From positions 10,620 through 74,619 of the forward strand of contig CAJNYU010000186.1 in NCBI GenBank assembly GCA_905331475.1: a stretch of DNA of 64,000 nt. The letters run 5' to 3'. The translations under genes and the position numbers were made by a program. The notes beneath the pieces were generated by a model. That model did not search any database and was not told the origin of the DNA. It saw only the letters and a program-made list of their open reading frames with translations. The DNA is from Rotaria socialis (taxonomy: Eukaryota > Rotifera > Eurotatoria > Philodinida > Philodinidae). Below, piece after piece: positions 33,901-47,523 of the stretch (the first letter of the stretch is position 1; every line of letters starts with the position of its first letter).

Positions 33901-36900
33901 ACTATTTTGTCCGTTAAATCAAGAAAGCAAAAAACAAAATGAGTACAGCTAATTGCAGAGAAAAATTCTTTGTAAAACGCAGAAATAAACAAAATATGTG
34001 ATTGCTCTGTTGGTCGATTATCTTTTGAGGATTCTGCAAACGATGGTTTTATTTCGACGAACTTTTTGGATACACATGATTTATAACCATAAACTTACTT
34101 TAGACCATTTAATAAGTTCAGCATAATCTTGCCATGTCCATTCTAGGAAGAAAATAATCATTAATTTAATTGAGACAGAGCAGAATTATAACAATACCTG
34201 ATGTTTTCCATTTTTTCTTTGATCGCCTAGAAAACTAAAAAGTTATAGACTTTATTTCAACAAACATTTTGAATAGTTTACCGTTTATTTGGAATTTTGA
34301 AATTTTGCAGAGCGAATTCCATCATTGAATGTCCAGTAGGTAATACAGAGAGACTTGAGCATGCCATATCATTTTTAGTTGGTTTCGGCGTATAAATTTC
34401 GAATGATGTTGATGGAATTAATTCACTGAATGTTTGACTATAACTCAATAAGCTAGTTTGACTTGACGATTTAAATAAATCACTCGTATTTGATAATAGA
34501 GGTGATGTTAATTTCTTTTAAAAGATAAAAACAGATAGATCACGAAAATTTATTTGAAATATTTCATAGGTGCTAAAACTCGTACAGACTAGTGTTCTAT
34601 TTTAACGAAGAAAAATTCAATAGAAAATGCAATGTAGACTTCAAAAAAAGATAACACTGGTTTTTCGAAACCAAAAAGTTAAAGAGAATACTCTCTCAAA
34701 TATGACTTTCGCCAATTATTGGCGAGTGTCCATCTCGCTTTCGCCAATTGGCGAATGTCCATGAGGTATAGTGATGAAAGTTAGCTGAACATTCGCCAAT
34801 ATTGGCGAATGTGTGAGGGACATTCACCAATATTCACGATAATTTACTCGAAAAATTCACTGTAATAACGACAGGCGTTGAACCATTCAACTATGAATCA
34901 AAAGTTTATGTATGTTCGGCAAGTCGGCAAGAACACAATAGAAACTGTATTAGAATAGGGAAGAGTCCATATTATATATAAATATAATCTGCTCTAATAA
35001 TTCAAAATGTGAGGAAGTTTCGCCAGTATTGGCGAATGCCCACCTGACTTTCGTCAGTGGCGAAAGACCGATTGGCGAAAGTCATATTGGCGAACTTCGG
35101 GCTACTCATGAAATTATTTCTTGGCAAAACGAAGTAGATTTTTGATGATCAAGTTTTACAAAGTTCAATTTCAATGCTGAAAACTCTTTTTTCTTCTATT
35201 GTATTACGGCAAGCTAATCACCGTTGAATTGATCTAATGTATTCGAACTGTTCTCCATTCTGTTTGTCGAGTCTATGGCTGATGGGAAAATTTCGCTATT
35301 CATTATGATCAGTATTTATTTAGAAAATGAGAGTAACATTCTAAACGAGTATTTAAAATAGGTATAATCTTGAGTAGCTGCTTGTGAAATTCATAATGAG
35401 TCTCTCATAAATCATCGAAAAACTGTTCTTCTGATTCTTTAGAAATTTTGACCAGGGATTCTCTATAAATGTTTTTGAAAGGAAACTATTAAGTACCGCA
35501 AAATGCGATGAAAATAGAAACAGTTTTATATAGCATTCGGTATTTTTTTCTTTATCTGTATTTAAATACTGTTAGCATCAGTAGAAGGATTCAATACACT
35601 CTACTGTAACTATCTATGGAATCACTGATTTATATAAGATATAACTACTCAGCATTCGTATTTTACATAAAGATATTCTGAGTACCTATTCAAAATGAGA
35701 GTAACAATATTAATTTGTGTCTGTTTTTTTTCATTTATGAATAGAAATCTATTTGAACTTACTTGATTAGATCCATGAGATTCTTGTTTGTTTCCATCAG
35801 TTCGGTATTCTTGTAAATAATTTTCAATCATTTGTCTGACACATAGAATCTAATAATTACAAAGAATAAGTTCAATAATTAGAAAAATAGAAATCAAAAA
35901 GTAATTTCTATCATCCGTTTTGTTTTTCTATTGATAAATATTTTTCTTCAAGCTAGACGTTGCAAGAAAACTCTTATTTTCTTATTCACTTGTTGACCAA
36001 ATTACATACTCGATGAGAACTAAGTGTAATACGTTTTTTCGATAGAGTTAACTCGATGGTTGAATCATTTCGAATCGGTGAAACATATTGAATCGTATCA
36101 AATGGAAATGTTTCAAGAACTTGTAATGCATCTTTCTGAGTTGTTGTTCGACTTTGTTTAACTAATCGAATACCACAATGTGATAAACCGAGAAATTGTT
36201 CTTCATTTGGATGAGACACGAACGTCTAAATTGAGACAAACAATAACATGCATATGCATATGAGTTTTGACTATACTGACAGATATTGGAAAGAGTCGAC
36301 AGAAATAGATTGACCATTGACGTGCTTGTTCAATAATATCTTTTTTTGCTGACAATGTTTTTATTAAATTAATATCACTAATAGTTGCAACACCATGAGA
36401 AGCTAAAAAGAACGGATTAATGCTATCACTGGCACTTTTTTTTCTAGCTTACATAGAAATATCTTCATGTTTGTTCGTTCTGCTTCGCTTATACGAATAC
36501 AGGCTGATGAGAATACATCATGTACAATTTGCAAATAAAGTAATTCAATTAAAAGTGGTTGTTCAAATGTTTCAGTTGGTGAAAATACCTAATGATTATA
36601 TAAAAATAATTTTTGATAAAATCATCTTGATCTATCATTTTCTCTTTCGAATAAATAGATGTTTGCTCTTCTTGTTGTCTAGTAAGAATTAGTAATTAGG
36701 AGCTTTTGACTACGTATGATTTAAAAAATTATACGTTTTATCATGTGTTAGAAATTGAGATAATTCTTTTTTGCGTACTCAAAAGAAAAAGTGAGTACAC
36801 TCTAGATTCGGTCAGTGTGTTCGTCGGGCCGTTAACACGATAACCTTTGAAATCCTCATCCAATTGCCATGAAATCTTGTACACATAATGATCTCATTAA

Positions 36901-39900
36901 TATCTCAGTCGAGTTCGAAGATGAAAAGGATCCGTCAAGAAATGGCTGAGTTATCGAAAAAATTGTCAGTATTTACCAGACGATCCCTGAGGGCGGGGGG
37001 ATACAGGAATTTTTTCAAAAAACCTTAGAATTATTCACAACATATATAAATCGACTCAGTTGTTGCAGTACACATAACAGTCGGATGCGAATCCGATGTT
37101 TCCTCATTTTTTTCTATTTAAAAATTCCATTAGAGATATCCGCAATTTAAACAAATCCCTCGGATTGAACGCTATGTAGTTATGTAATGCAAAACTGCTT
37201 TTTTGAAAAATCAATGATAAATGTAATAGATGGCCGATGCTTGACATTTTGATTGATATTTTTTGTTAATCCAGTGTGGTTCTTATTATTATTGTGACTA
37301 ACGTAAGTAGGATGACTTCTAAGAATAAATTTTTGACTTATTAGCTAAACTTGTTGAATCGTTTTCTTGAATTACTTTTTTTTTTAAATTTTTCGATCAA
37401 TTATTCTTATTATCCTACTTCAACAACAGACTAACTATTCATTGTAATCAGTTACATATCAGGATTGCTAATATCCTCTTTCATAGCATATTCCATCGAA
37501 TTTTCCAATCACAGACATACTCACAAAAAAATGAGTACTGAAAAAGAATACTCTGCGAGTTACATCAAAGTAAATTTTAACTCAGTTCTTTTAGTCAAGA
37601 AATTTTAAGAATCTTATCGTTCATTAACATATACTTTGTTTAGTTAGTTAAAGTCTTTCAAATTCCATTCACGTATCATCGATTCTAAAGTAATAAAGTC
37701 TATTCAACGCCGCATCGTTACCTCTTTTCGAATTTTTAATTTCCATGGAATATCATTATAAGTTAAATAAGCAAGAGATTGTCTTGTTGATAATTTGCTT
37801 GTATTTATTTCATCAATAAATGGTGCAAGAGGATCTAAATGAACAGAAATAAAAAGATTATTTAGAAAAATTGTGTGATGAAAAGTTTTTAAAAAGAAAA
37901 AACATGCAGAATATCACGCCTGAATAGGATTGCGAAATATCTTGTGTAGTAGCAATAACAGAATCAGGAGTAATAGATGATAAATGATTATTATCAATAT
38001 TATCCGCTTTTATTAACGATGTTGTTGTTGATGTTTCAATTAAAGATGATGGTGTTGTTTGACCCGATAACCAAACAAGAACATTACTAAATTTCTTTAC
38101 ATCAGATATTTTTACAACATCATTCACAGATGATTCTCGATGAGCTAAATAAGCTTTTAATTCTTTAATATAAGTTGGCGGTCGACGACGATATAAACGT
38201 TTTTTATTTGTAGGATTATTAAAATGACGTCGTCGTTTCGAACTTTTTATTGATGATTGAGTTAATTGTTCGCGACTTGAATATGAATTTGTATTAAGTA
38301 ATGTTTGATATGTAAGACGATCATAAATATCTTCGGAGAAAGTTCGATCACGTATTGTTTGATTGATATCTTCCTCGTCAAGTATTGTTGGTAGTGCAGC
38401 TGATATCGGTGGGAAAACATCTATTGATGATCCTGATAGAATGGATGTGTTTTGACTAGTTGCACGTATTTGTTGTTGATTATTTGATTTTGAATTATGT
38501 GTTAAATCTTTATTTAAATCGTTAATATAATTCTCAAAATAGTTTATCAATTTACCAACTTCATGATTAGTATCAGTACGCATTTCGCTTTTCGAGTGAT
38601 TTGAACGAACGAAAGAGTGAGAGAAAAGAAAGCAATTAATCAACTCATTATACAGTCGTGATCCGTATTGACACAAGGGGATAATCGTTGATTAAATAGA
38701 AAAGGTTATTCATACCTACAAATGATGATTTGTTGAGATGTTCAAATAAATTTTTACGAAGCTGATAACTTTCTTTATCAAGCCTAAAATTGATTTATGT
38801 TTAAATAAAAAACCTAGATATAATCAGTGTTGTTTTAAATACAAACATTAATCCGAATGATTTTTTGTTACGAAAAATCATTTCGTTGGCAGACGTATCA
38901 TCATCATAGTCAGACAATAGAGATTTTTTATCATTGGAAATATGATCTTTTGCAATTTGTTCATTACCATGAATTTCTTCTTTAATACGACGTTGTATAA
39001 GTAATCGTCTGCAAAAAAATTAAAAAAAAAATTATTTTCATTGAAATACAAAGAAAACCTTTGCTGATTTGCATGATCAGTTTCGTCTGTATTGATTGGT
39101 GGTGGCCAACGAATTTTACCGACTCGTATTGTTTTAGCTCGTAGATTTTTATAACCTTCAGGCGAACGTCGAGTGAGAACGTGCGATGTTACTTTGATGG
39201 ATTGCCTATTTAAAAGATTCAAAAGAGAGGAATTTTCTAAATTTAAATTAAAAGCTTTAGCGTGATAAATTCAATCTTTGAAAACTTCGATTTAGATTAT
39301 GAATCAAGATTTCGATGATATTGTGGCATGAAATTTTCAGCCGTTTCAAATTTCACAAAGTTCAGATAGACTATCAAATGCAGCAAAGATAAAATGTCAT
39401 AGGTTTAGAATGACAATTTTTCAGTATATATATGAAAGGATCATCGATGGTGGCAGAGAAACTCGGAAAGTATGGGGACAGCTCAACTGTACAGTTTTCT
39501 GAGAAAAAATACAAACTTTTAAGATTATAATTGAAAAATATCCCTACAAGAACTTTCATAAGTACTACTGCTAAAAAGAAAACTTGATAGATTTTTAAAA
39601 AAATCATCATTTTCTTATTTGTGAAAATTTAGAAAAATCTCTCGAATCTATGCAAGAACTCTTCTGGTGTTTAATATATTCTTTTTAAATGTTTTATAAA
39701 ATTTTTATTTTTACTTATTATTCGTCACTGAATATGTTTTAGATATTTCTGCTTGTTGTTGTTGTTGTTCATCTTTGGTTGAGATTATAGTTTTTTGCAT
39801 AAACATATTTGATTTATTTTGATTTTCAATTAGTCTGCCTTGTGTTTTTAATTGTGAATTTATTGGTGGAATAAATGGATTATTCGAAAGAAATTGTGAA

Positions 39901-39935
39901 ATCATATTTGATGATTGAACTAGAATTTTCCTGAA
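30982..39935 (-). CDS. Myosin XV-like tail protein (FERM-MyTH4-FERM), no motor
   Basis: Multi-exon minus-strand gene ending at TAA 30984..30982. In order: low-complexity N-part with GKIRWPPPINTDETDHANQQ (39222-39060) and a Ser/Thr/Arg-rich exon (38676-37900); first FERM region with PWKLKIRKE (37722-37820), VFSPTETFEQPLLIELLYLQ (36590-36450), ARQWSIYFCRLFPISV and SHPNEEQFLGLSHCGIRLVK (36219-36010); MyTH4 with GHSMMEFALQNFKIPNKR (about 34290-34345) and RGWKLLALILNHFIPSEHLQ (33241-33030); second FERM with RLLDSREYLFDITNECFRVN (32180-31940), LIKTWPLFGTTFFTVE (31560-31500) and AQDFVTLSGRYLSLIGRS. The order and motifs fit class XV unconventional myosins, which move along actin in protrusions. No motor or IQ exons lie between 39,936 and the next gene, and the SH3 domain usual between first FERM and MyTH4 was not found. 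The 5' end is unresolved. Confidence 0.75.
34701..35084. mobile_element. 384-base TA-flanked MITE in a myosin intron
   Basis: Perfect 14-base terminal inverted repeats, TGACTTTCGCCAAT at 34701-34714 and its complement at 35071-35084, each flanked by TA (34699-34700 and 35085-35086), as expected for Tc1/mariner-type insertion. Inside are several palindromes of the type ATTCGCCAATATTGGCGAAT near both ends. There is no open frame, so it is non-autonomous. It sits in the intron between the first FERM and the MyTH4 exons. Confidence 0.8.
36773..37096 (-). repeat. Dispersed repeat with terminal hairpins, copy 2
   Basis: Reverse-complement relative of 29473-29976, within a myosin-gene intron. The end hairpins are kept: GCGTACTCA / TGAGTACAC (36773-36800, one mismatch to copy 1) and TCGGAT / ATCCGA (37081-37096), although the loops differ from copy 1. 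Confidence 0.8.
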
Positions 39936-42353
39936 AAACACATTCAAAATGACGTATCAATACATGATAACTCACTAGATACTTTATTCGCTTGATTGCT
40001 TTGATCGATCTAAAAATGCAAGTTATAAATAATTAAAATGATTTTATAGAATGAAAATAGATTTCACTCTATTGTTGTCGATTGGTTGTTGTAGATCAAT
40101 AGAACGATATTTTCTTTCGCTAGTATCAATTAGAGTGGTACAACGGCGTGTGTAATTGAACTAACTGATGTCTCAAAACCAACAGCAGGACTAATTGAAA
40201 TATAGCTGTATATTTCTACCGTTCTGTAATGAAGAAAAAAAGATCATTATCGATAGTAGATATCTCTCATATGAATTTCTCAAAAGCAACAATATGTCGA
40301 GTCTACATTACTTTCCACTGTCACTTAGTTTCATTTTTAACTGACGTCTTTCTGTATGTTCATTTTGCTTGTTTTTCTTAATCAAACAGACAAATTCATT
40401 TGGATCGCATTAACCTAAAGTTAGAGATCCTACTAATTAAGCACGATAACTAGAGAAATTTGCTAAAATTACCTAATACTAACGTTCTACGATTAAAACG
40501 GCCCTTGAGATTTTGTTTTGAAAATTTAATAACGTCAGAGAGAAGAACGCAGATTTAGTATTTAAACAAGTTATTGTTAGTAATGTTTTCAATGTTGTAC
40601 AGATCTTTAGAGGTAAAGAATCTCAACTTGTTACTCTAGCATTACTGCTAAGTAACTATATGAACAAATGACGGAATCGTCTTTTTCTTTTGTTGACCAT
40701 CTGCACTCAAATGTCTTAAATATTGACATAATAATGATCAATCATTTATCCTACCAATTGTTTCAGAATAATGTACACTCAAACATATCATTTGAATAAT
40801 GTAATCGATTCGTATCAGTCTTGCTTTCATAAGATCTATTCGATGGAACAGAAATCGCACAAATAAACATTCTGTTAACCATAAATTGAATTATCTTATT
40901 CTTACACAAAATCTAGAATAGTAAAATTTATCTTATTGTTTTCATTATATATATATATATATATATAATGATGAATAAGATCAAAAAATCTATAGTTCTA
41001 TGCAATCAACTATCAGTTACGGTCAACACTAAATTGAAGTTAATATCATTGGTTTAATGAAATCTAAGTGTTTCGTAGCTTTCAAAAATTAATCTTACGC
41101 TATAATTAAATATAAAATAGAAGAATAACTTGATTGGAATAAAACGTCAGTTGAATTGACACAAATTTTCTTCTAACTAGCAAATTGAATCTATTAAATA
41201 ACCTCAATCGGACATTCAGTCAAATAATGATCATCGGATAAAAATGAAATGTTCTTTTTTTGTGTCGTTTCATAATGTCAATATTGAATGATGATGTCAT
41301 ACATAATTTACTTTTATTGTGAAATACAATTAAAAACTCATGACACAGGGAGATAGACTTGACCATTAGTTCTGTGAACTCGTCTACTAAAGAATAATAT
41401 GGAAAGAAAAAGAAGGATTTCCGATAATTCATGTTAGTGCGTTGAAAGTTAAAGATCAATTCCTAGACTGCAGAATCCTTTGATATATTAATATGCAAAT
41501 CCATTCTGCTTGACAATTGAATTTCTCAACGAATGCGCTGACTGAATTTATTATTAGATCAATTTTAGTGTAATTTTTTTCCAGAGGAATAACCACATGA
41601 ACGTTCTTTGAAAAATTCTTGTTTTCTTATTAAATAAGTGTTAAGTAATTAATCATCAACATTATGTACACTACAGATCAATAGGATTCATCACTAGAAT
41701 TAAATTTAAAAGAAACTACAAAATACACTAATACACCATCGAATATAGAATGTTTTTGTACTCATTGTAATCGATGGAATATTAATGGTAATTCCTATAG
41801 TAAGCAGAATCGAGTGGGTTCTCGTGCTTGATACTATTGAAACATTTTCTATTCGAATGAGAAATAAACTAGCAACGGTCATTTAGTAAACTAAAATATA
41901 TACGAAATAAAATGTAACAACAATTCACAGATAGAATATACACTACAGGATGCTAGATTAATACCAAATGCATCGCATATTAGAAGATTGAGCTGATAAT
42001 TCAATAAGATTTTTGACGATAATAAATTGCTTCTTCTTAACTATGATATAAATTAAGATTGCATATTTTCAATGTTTTTCTTTTACGATGAAGCATGGTA
42101 GTACTCATTTTTAAATTGAAATCGCAAAAAAAAGATACCTTATAAATTGTATTAACAATCAACCAATAAAGAAAAAAAAATCGGGGGTCGGTGACAAGAG
42201 AGAAACTTTTATTTTCATTTTATTTTTTTCCGATTCATTTTTATATTCATTAAACAATCGCAACCAAGGATAGATACAATACAACAATAATAACGACAAT
42301 CGTAGTTTCGTTATTTTTTCTCTACATTAATTGATATATATACATAATAAACA
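39936..42353. other. Intergenic between myosin tail and BTB gene
   Basis: No motor-domain or other coding exon was recognised on either strand. A perfect (TA)n run lies at about 40947-40969. Possible short 5' exons of the myosin-tail gene (for example around 39977-40010, minus) could not be phased. Confidence 0.55.
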
Positions 42354-44100
42354 ATGTTTATATCAATTCAAACAATATGTACTTGCCATGGATATCTTCT
42401 ATTTGAATCGCTCCATTGTGAACGATGTCGTTCACTGATTCCATTTCAACTTACAGATGAATCTTTACTTGATCCAGTAGCAACACACAATATCACTAAT
42501 GCGATTAGTGTTGATAATCAAGGTAAACCACCACCCGGTATGCTTGTACCATATCGTCAACAACAACAAAAACCAACAACAACAGGACGTGTTCGATTTC
42601 GAGTGTTATGTCCATTTTGTAATAGTTCAACATTTATTATACGTTACTATTGTAAACGTGAACGAATTTACTATCATTTACGTATACAAAACCGAGGTGA
42701 AAATGAACAAAATATATATAAATCAATAGCTGATACACAAAATTTGATAAGTATTGATGAATATGGAATAAAACGTGATCAATCAGAAAATTCACCGGTC
42801 GATAATGCTGATGATTCATATTCACTAAGAAGTTCAACGTCACGATCAGCACCAACAACTGTTATATATGATCAAAATGGTATATCGAATGCAAGAGAGA
42901 AACAAATTGAAAATGAACGAAATCTATATGGATTCAATGAACTAGAAGGTGATCTATTTAGCGTATTAAGAAATGGTTTATTTTATGATACACTAATTCA
43001 ATGTCAGGATGATGTTAAATTGCAAGTACACCGATGTATTCTTGGTAAGAAGAACTATATTAATAGAAGCGAAACGAAATGAAAAAAAATTCTTTGCATT
43101 GTTTTTCTTTTGTTTGAAAGGTGGTCGATCATCATGGTTTCGTCATCTTCTTGGTGAATATCATGATTCAAATACAAATGATGATTATGTTTTACAAATA
43201 AGTATCGATGATATTTCTTCCGACGTTATGAATGAAATATTAAATTTTATCTATACAAATCGTTGTTTAATTAGTTTAAAAAATGCAGCTGATTTATTAA
43301 TAGCAGCAAAACGATTTGAATTAGAAAAATTGAAGTCACAAATAGCTGATTTTCTTTTGTATCGTTTAACAATTGATAATGCTATTGAAATGTTAATAGG
43401 TGCACATGAAGCTGGTTCCGATGCACTTAAAACAGCATGTATACATTTAATTAATCGAAATGCCGAAAAAATTAAACGCACAGAAAAATGGAAAGCATTT
43501 AAATCCCAGTATATTGATCTTATACCTGAATTATATGAAAATCGAGTTGAAAATCCAACACCTGTACCACAAGCATTCTTACCTGATGTTTTTACACCAC
43601 AAACATTTCCGTCCGATTCCATACGTGCATTAAGTCGATTATATGAAAATCCCGTACAGCAACGAATTGCAACACCTCGTGGTGGACGTCGACCATCAAG
43701 ATCTCGACAAAGTATTCCACCTCATCTTTTTAAATCAATGGAATTAGCTCAGCCAAATGAGTATGCAACAGACATGCCTACTGGTTCTTATCCACAAAGA
43801 ATACCGAAGAATATTCGAAGATCTTCGCCGCAAAATGCGCGTACTATGTTACCAAATATTCGACAAAACTCAGAAGTTGATGTTTACCGCCGTCCAGTTA
43901 ATCTATTTGAACCAAGTCAAACTATACCAGCGAATAATCAACGCACTTTCTATACGAATGCTCCACGAAGAGGAGCACTTAGAAAAGCTGGCTCACCAAG
44001 ATATCCTATCAATGCTCCGAGAAGTCCACCCATAGAAAATACACAGGCTGATGATGATATAACGTTAACACGAGTAGTTAGTATAGAACCTGCTGACTAA
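42354..44100 (+). CDS. BTB/POZ protein with N-terminal zinc-ribbon-like Cys motifs
   Basis: Two exons, 42354..43044 and 43121..44100 (76-base intron, phase 1), give 556 residues. Residues about 8-110 contain paired cysteines, CTCHGYLLFESLHCERC and CPFCNSS, with the spacing of a zinc ribbon. Residues about 200-300 are a BTB domain: LFYDTLIQCQDDVKLQVHRC then LGGRSSWFRHLL and NEILNFIYTNRCLISLKNAA. A BACK-like helical region follows (residues about 300-370). The tail is Pro/Arg/Ser-rich and disordered. BTB proteins dimerise and often serve as adaptors for Cullin-3 ubiquitin ligases; that role is family knowledge, not shown here. The intron falls inside the BTB fold and is required to keep the frame. 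No close named relative was recognised. Confidence 0.8.
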
Positions 44101-45858
44101 TACTTATTTTCAAAAACAAACTTACTTGTTTAAAAGTATATTCCATCGTCATTTTTGTGTGATGTTAAAATAAATAAAAAGTTTTGTTCATTCTTTTCTC
44201 TCTCTCTATTCTTGTCTATATGACATAGGATCAAGTAAATGATGTCAACAAAACAGAATATATAGAGATTTACATCAAACGAAATAGGTTAACTGTATAT
44301 TTCACACTCGTCGTCAGAGCTTCTCGTGATTTTTTTTCTTATTGATAGATACCGACTGTTTAACAATCAAATAAAATATCTATGATTACTTACTATGTTA
44401 TGTTTAAAAGTTTTTTTTCTGCATTCAACAACTAATTTAACAACGAATACAGCTGGTAAGTATTGAATAATTTATAGTCATATCTAAGAAAATGTCCTCC
44501 AGTATCTCTCTCTCTCTCTCTCTCAGTATTTTATTTCATGTTTGTTTTCTTTTTTCTATAAGAATTGTTTTGGATATGAATGATAGGTTTTCAATGAATC
44601 AATCGAACTATTGACAAATGAATTCGTTTCGATATTGAAAAAGTACAATTACGAAGAACATTGCAATTTTGTTAAGAATTGAGTTTAATATTTACCATGT
44701 TGAATGATTTATTGATATAGAGAGAATGAAAAGTAATTGCAATTGATAAATTTGTTCAATTCTTCTTTTTAACTTATATGTTCATATTAGAATAAACACA
44801 AATTAGAATATACTCAATAGCGATTGTATCGTTCAATCAGAACAATTTGAAAACTGTGTCGACATTTATCAATGATCAATAATAGTATCATAATTATGCT
44901 GAACAAATATATCGTTTTTACTTTTTACTCGAAAAATCAATTAAAAGCCTATTATACTGTTCTATTGACCTTTTGGCTCATTCATTTTACTGTGTTTGTC
45001 TGGCTCCAACGAACAATGTTTATTCAAATATTTCTTTCGTAACAACAAATATCTCTACACAATGAAATATAAGAATTACTTCTACGGTACATTCAATAGA
45101 ATATTAAAAAATATTTATTGTCGTCATAAACACGAAGCTATTCGGAAAAGAGAGCATTACTGTTTGTCAATGCAACCAAAATGGTAATTTTAATAACGTT
45201 TTGAACGAACAATATAGAAATGAAATCTTCTCGAAAAAGTGTCTGTTAGTCAGATAAACTACAATTAAAACTTGAAGTCTATTGTCAACACTAATCGAAT
45301 TCAATGAATGCTTACTGCAATAGTCATTTTCTTCGGGTTTCTATATAGAATAAAGGTTTTATGTCACAACAGCCGCCAGTTAACTGCAATTGTTCGACTT
45401 GAATTTCTTCCAAATCTTCGTTAGCAGCGTTCTTTTTTCTTAATTTTAGAAGTCGTCAAGCGACGTACAGTACTATTCAAATCGATACTTTTACTTTTAT
45501 GACTTTGATTTTGTTTTTAGTGGTTATGTATATATAGATGGTGCCCTAAAATTATTCATCGGTGGAAACATAAAACCAATAGAAATCACTGTAGCGTGAT
45601 CCAATCCAATCCAATTGTTAATACATTGTAAGAATAAAAACAATTATCCAATGATTATAAGAAAATAAAGGTGGCGCCATATGAAACCTATCAAAAGTTA
45701 TATAGAAAATTGTAATGGAAAGAAAATTTTAGAAAAATACTGCGGTTCGGAAAAAGTTCAAGAATTCGAATAAATGCGGAAAGTCCGAAAGGCAGTCGGA
45801 AAAAACTTAGAAAATTCGGAAAATTTCGACTAATTCGGACGATCTAGCAACCTTGGGT
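44101..45858. other. Intergenic with short repeats
   Basis: Non-coding. Contains a (TC)n microsatellite at about 44504-44524 and, at 45735-45845, an array of TTCGGAAA-like words leading into ATCTAGCAACC at 45850, directly before the Prp8 composite block. Confidence 0.6.
45735..45858. repeat. CGGAA-rich flank, left edge of composite block
   Basis: At least five TTCGGA/CGGAAA words in about 110 bases, ending CTAATTCGGACGATCTAGCAACC. The right edge of the block (59522-59640) starts with the inverted word GGTTGCTAGAT and then has its own CTAATTCGGA and ATTCGGAAA words. The TAGCAACC words are inverted relative to each other, the CGGAA words direct. Confidence 0.55.
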
Positions 45859-46326
45859 ATATGGGCGCCCGGTTGGCGTATTTGGTTATTCTTCTTACGT
45901 AGTGTTACTCCATTATTAGAGCGGTGGTTAGCTAAATCTATTATCACGACAACTCGAAGGCCGTCATTCCAAAGCTATTGCTAAAACCGTTACAAAACAA
46001 CGAGTCGAACACATTATGATTTGGAATTACGTGCTGCTGTTATGCATGATATATTAGATATGATGCCGGAAAGTATAAAACAAAACAAAGGTCGTACGAC
46101 ATTACAACATTTAAGCGAACCATGGCGTTGTTGGAAAGCTAGTATACCAGGGAAAGTACCACCTTTACCTATACGTATTGAAAATAGGATAGTACGGTAT
46201 GTTAAAGCCAAAGCCGATTGGTGGACATCAACAGCACATTACAATCGAGAACGTATACGACGTGGTGCAACGGTTGATAAAACAGTTTCCAAGAAAAACT
46301 TAGGTCGATTAACACGCCTCTATTAA

Positions 46327-46419
<93 letters not shown>

Positions 46420-46422
46420 TAG

Positions 46423-46551
<129 letters not shown>

Positions 46552-47523
46552 TAGCGTGAAGAATTAGGTTTAATTTAGCAAGCATACAACAATCCACACG
46601 AAGCATTATCACGTATCAAACGTAATCTTCTAACACAACGTGCATTTCAAGAATGCGTAATTGAATCTATGGATTTATATAGTCATTTAATACCGGTTTA
46701 TAATGTTGAACCATTAGAGAAAATTGCTGATGCTTATTTAGATCAATATTCATGGCATGAAGCCGACAAACGTCGACTTCTTCCAGCTTGGATTAATGCG
46801 GCTGATAGCGAACCACCACCATTGCTTGTTTACAAATGGTGTCACGGTAAGACACTTACAAACTATGAAGAAATATAATTGTTCTCTGTGTTTCAGGTAT
46901 AAACAATCTTCAAGATATTTGGGATACAAATGAAGGTGAATGCAATGTATTGCTTGAATCTCATTTCAAAAAAATTTACGAAAACATTGATCTTACATTA
47001 TTCAATCGTTTACTTCGTCTTATTGTTGATCATAACATTGCGGATCATATGACAGCAAAGAATAACATTGTACTTAATTATAAAGATATGAATCATGTTA
47101 ATTAATATGATATTATTCGTGGTTTACAATTTGCATCATTTTTTGTTCAATACTTTGGTCTTGTACTCGATTTGCTGGTATTAGGTTTACAACGTGCATC
47201 GGATATGACTGGTTTACCACAAACATCCAATGATTTCTTAACATTTCAAGAAGTTATCATTGAAATAGAACATCCAATACGGCTTTATTGTCGATACATT
47301 GATCGTATACATATGTTCTTTCGTTTTACAGCTGAAGAAGCCCGAGATTTAATTCAACGTTGTTTAACTGAACATCCTGATCCAAATAATGAAAATATTG
47401 TCGATTATAATGATAAAAATGTTGGTCACGTGCTGCACGCATGGAGCTAATGAAACACGATGTTAATTTAGGCCGTGCTGTCGGTTGGGATACTAAAAAC
47501 CGTTTACCACGTTCAGTTACAAC

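Noticed and set aside
39936-42353. Search for myosin motor exons upstream of the tail
   Set aside because: No P-loop (GESGAGKT-like) or other motor motif was seen on either strand.
43251-43622. 123-codon antisense frame within the BTB gene
   Set aside because: Shadow of the real BTB exon on the other strand.
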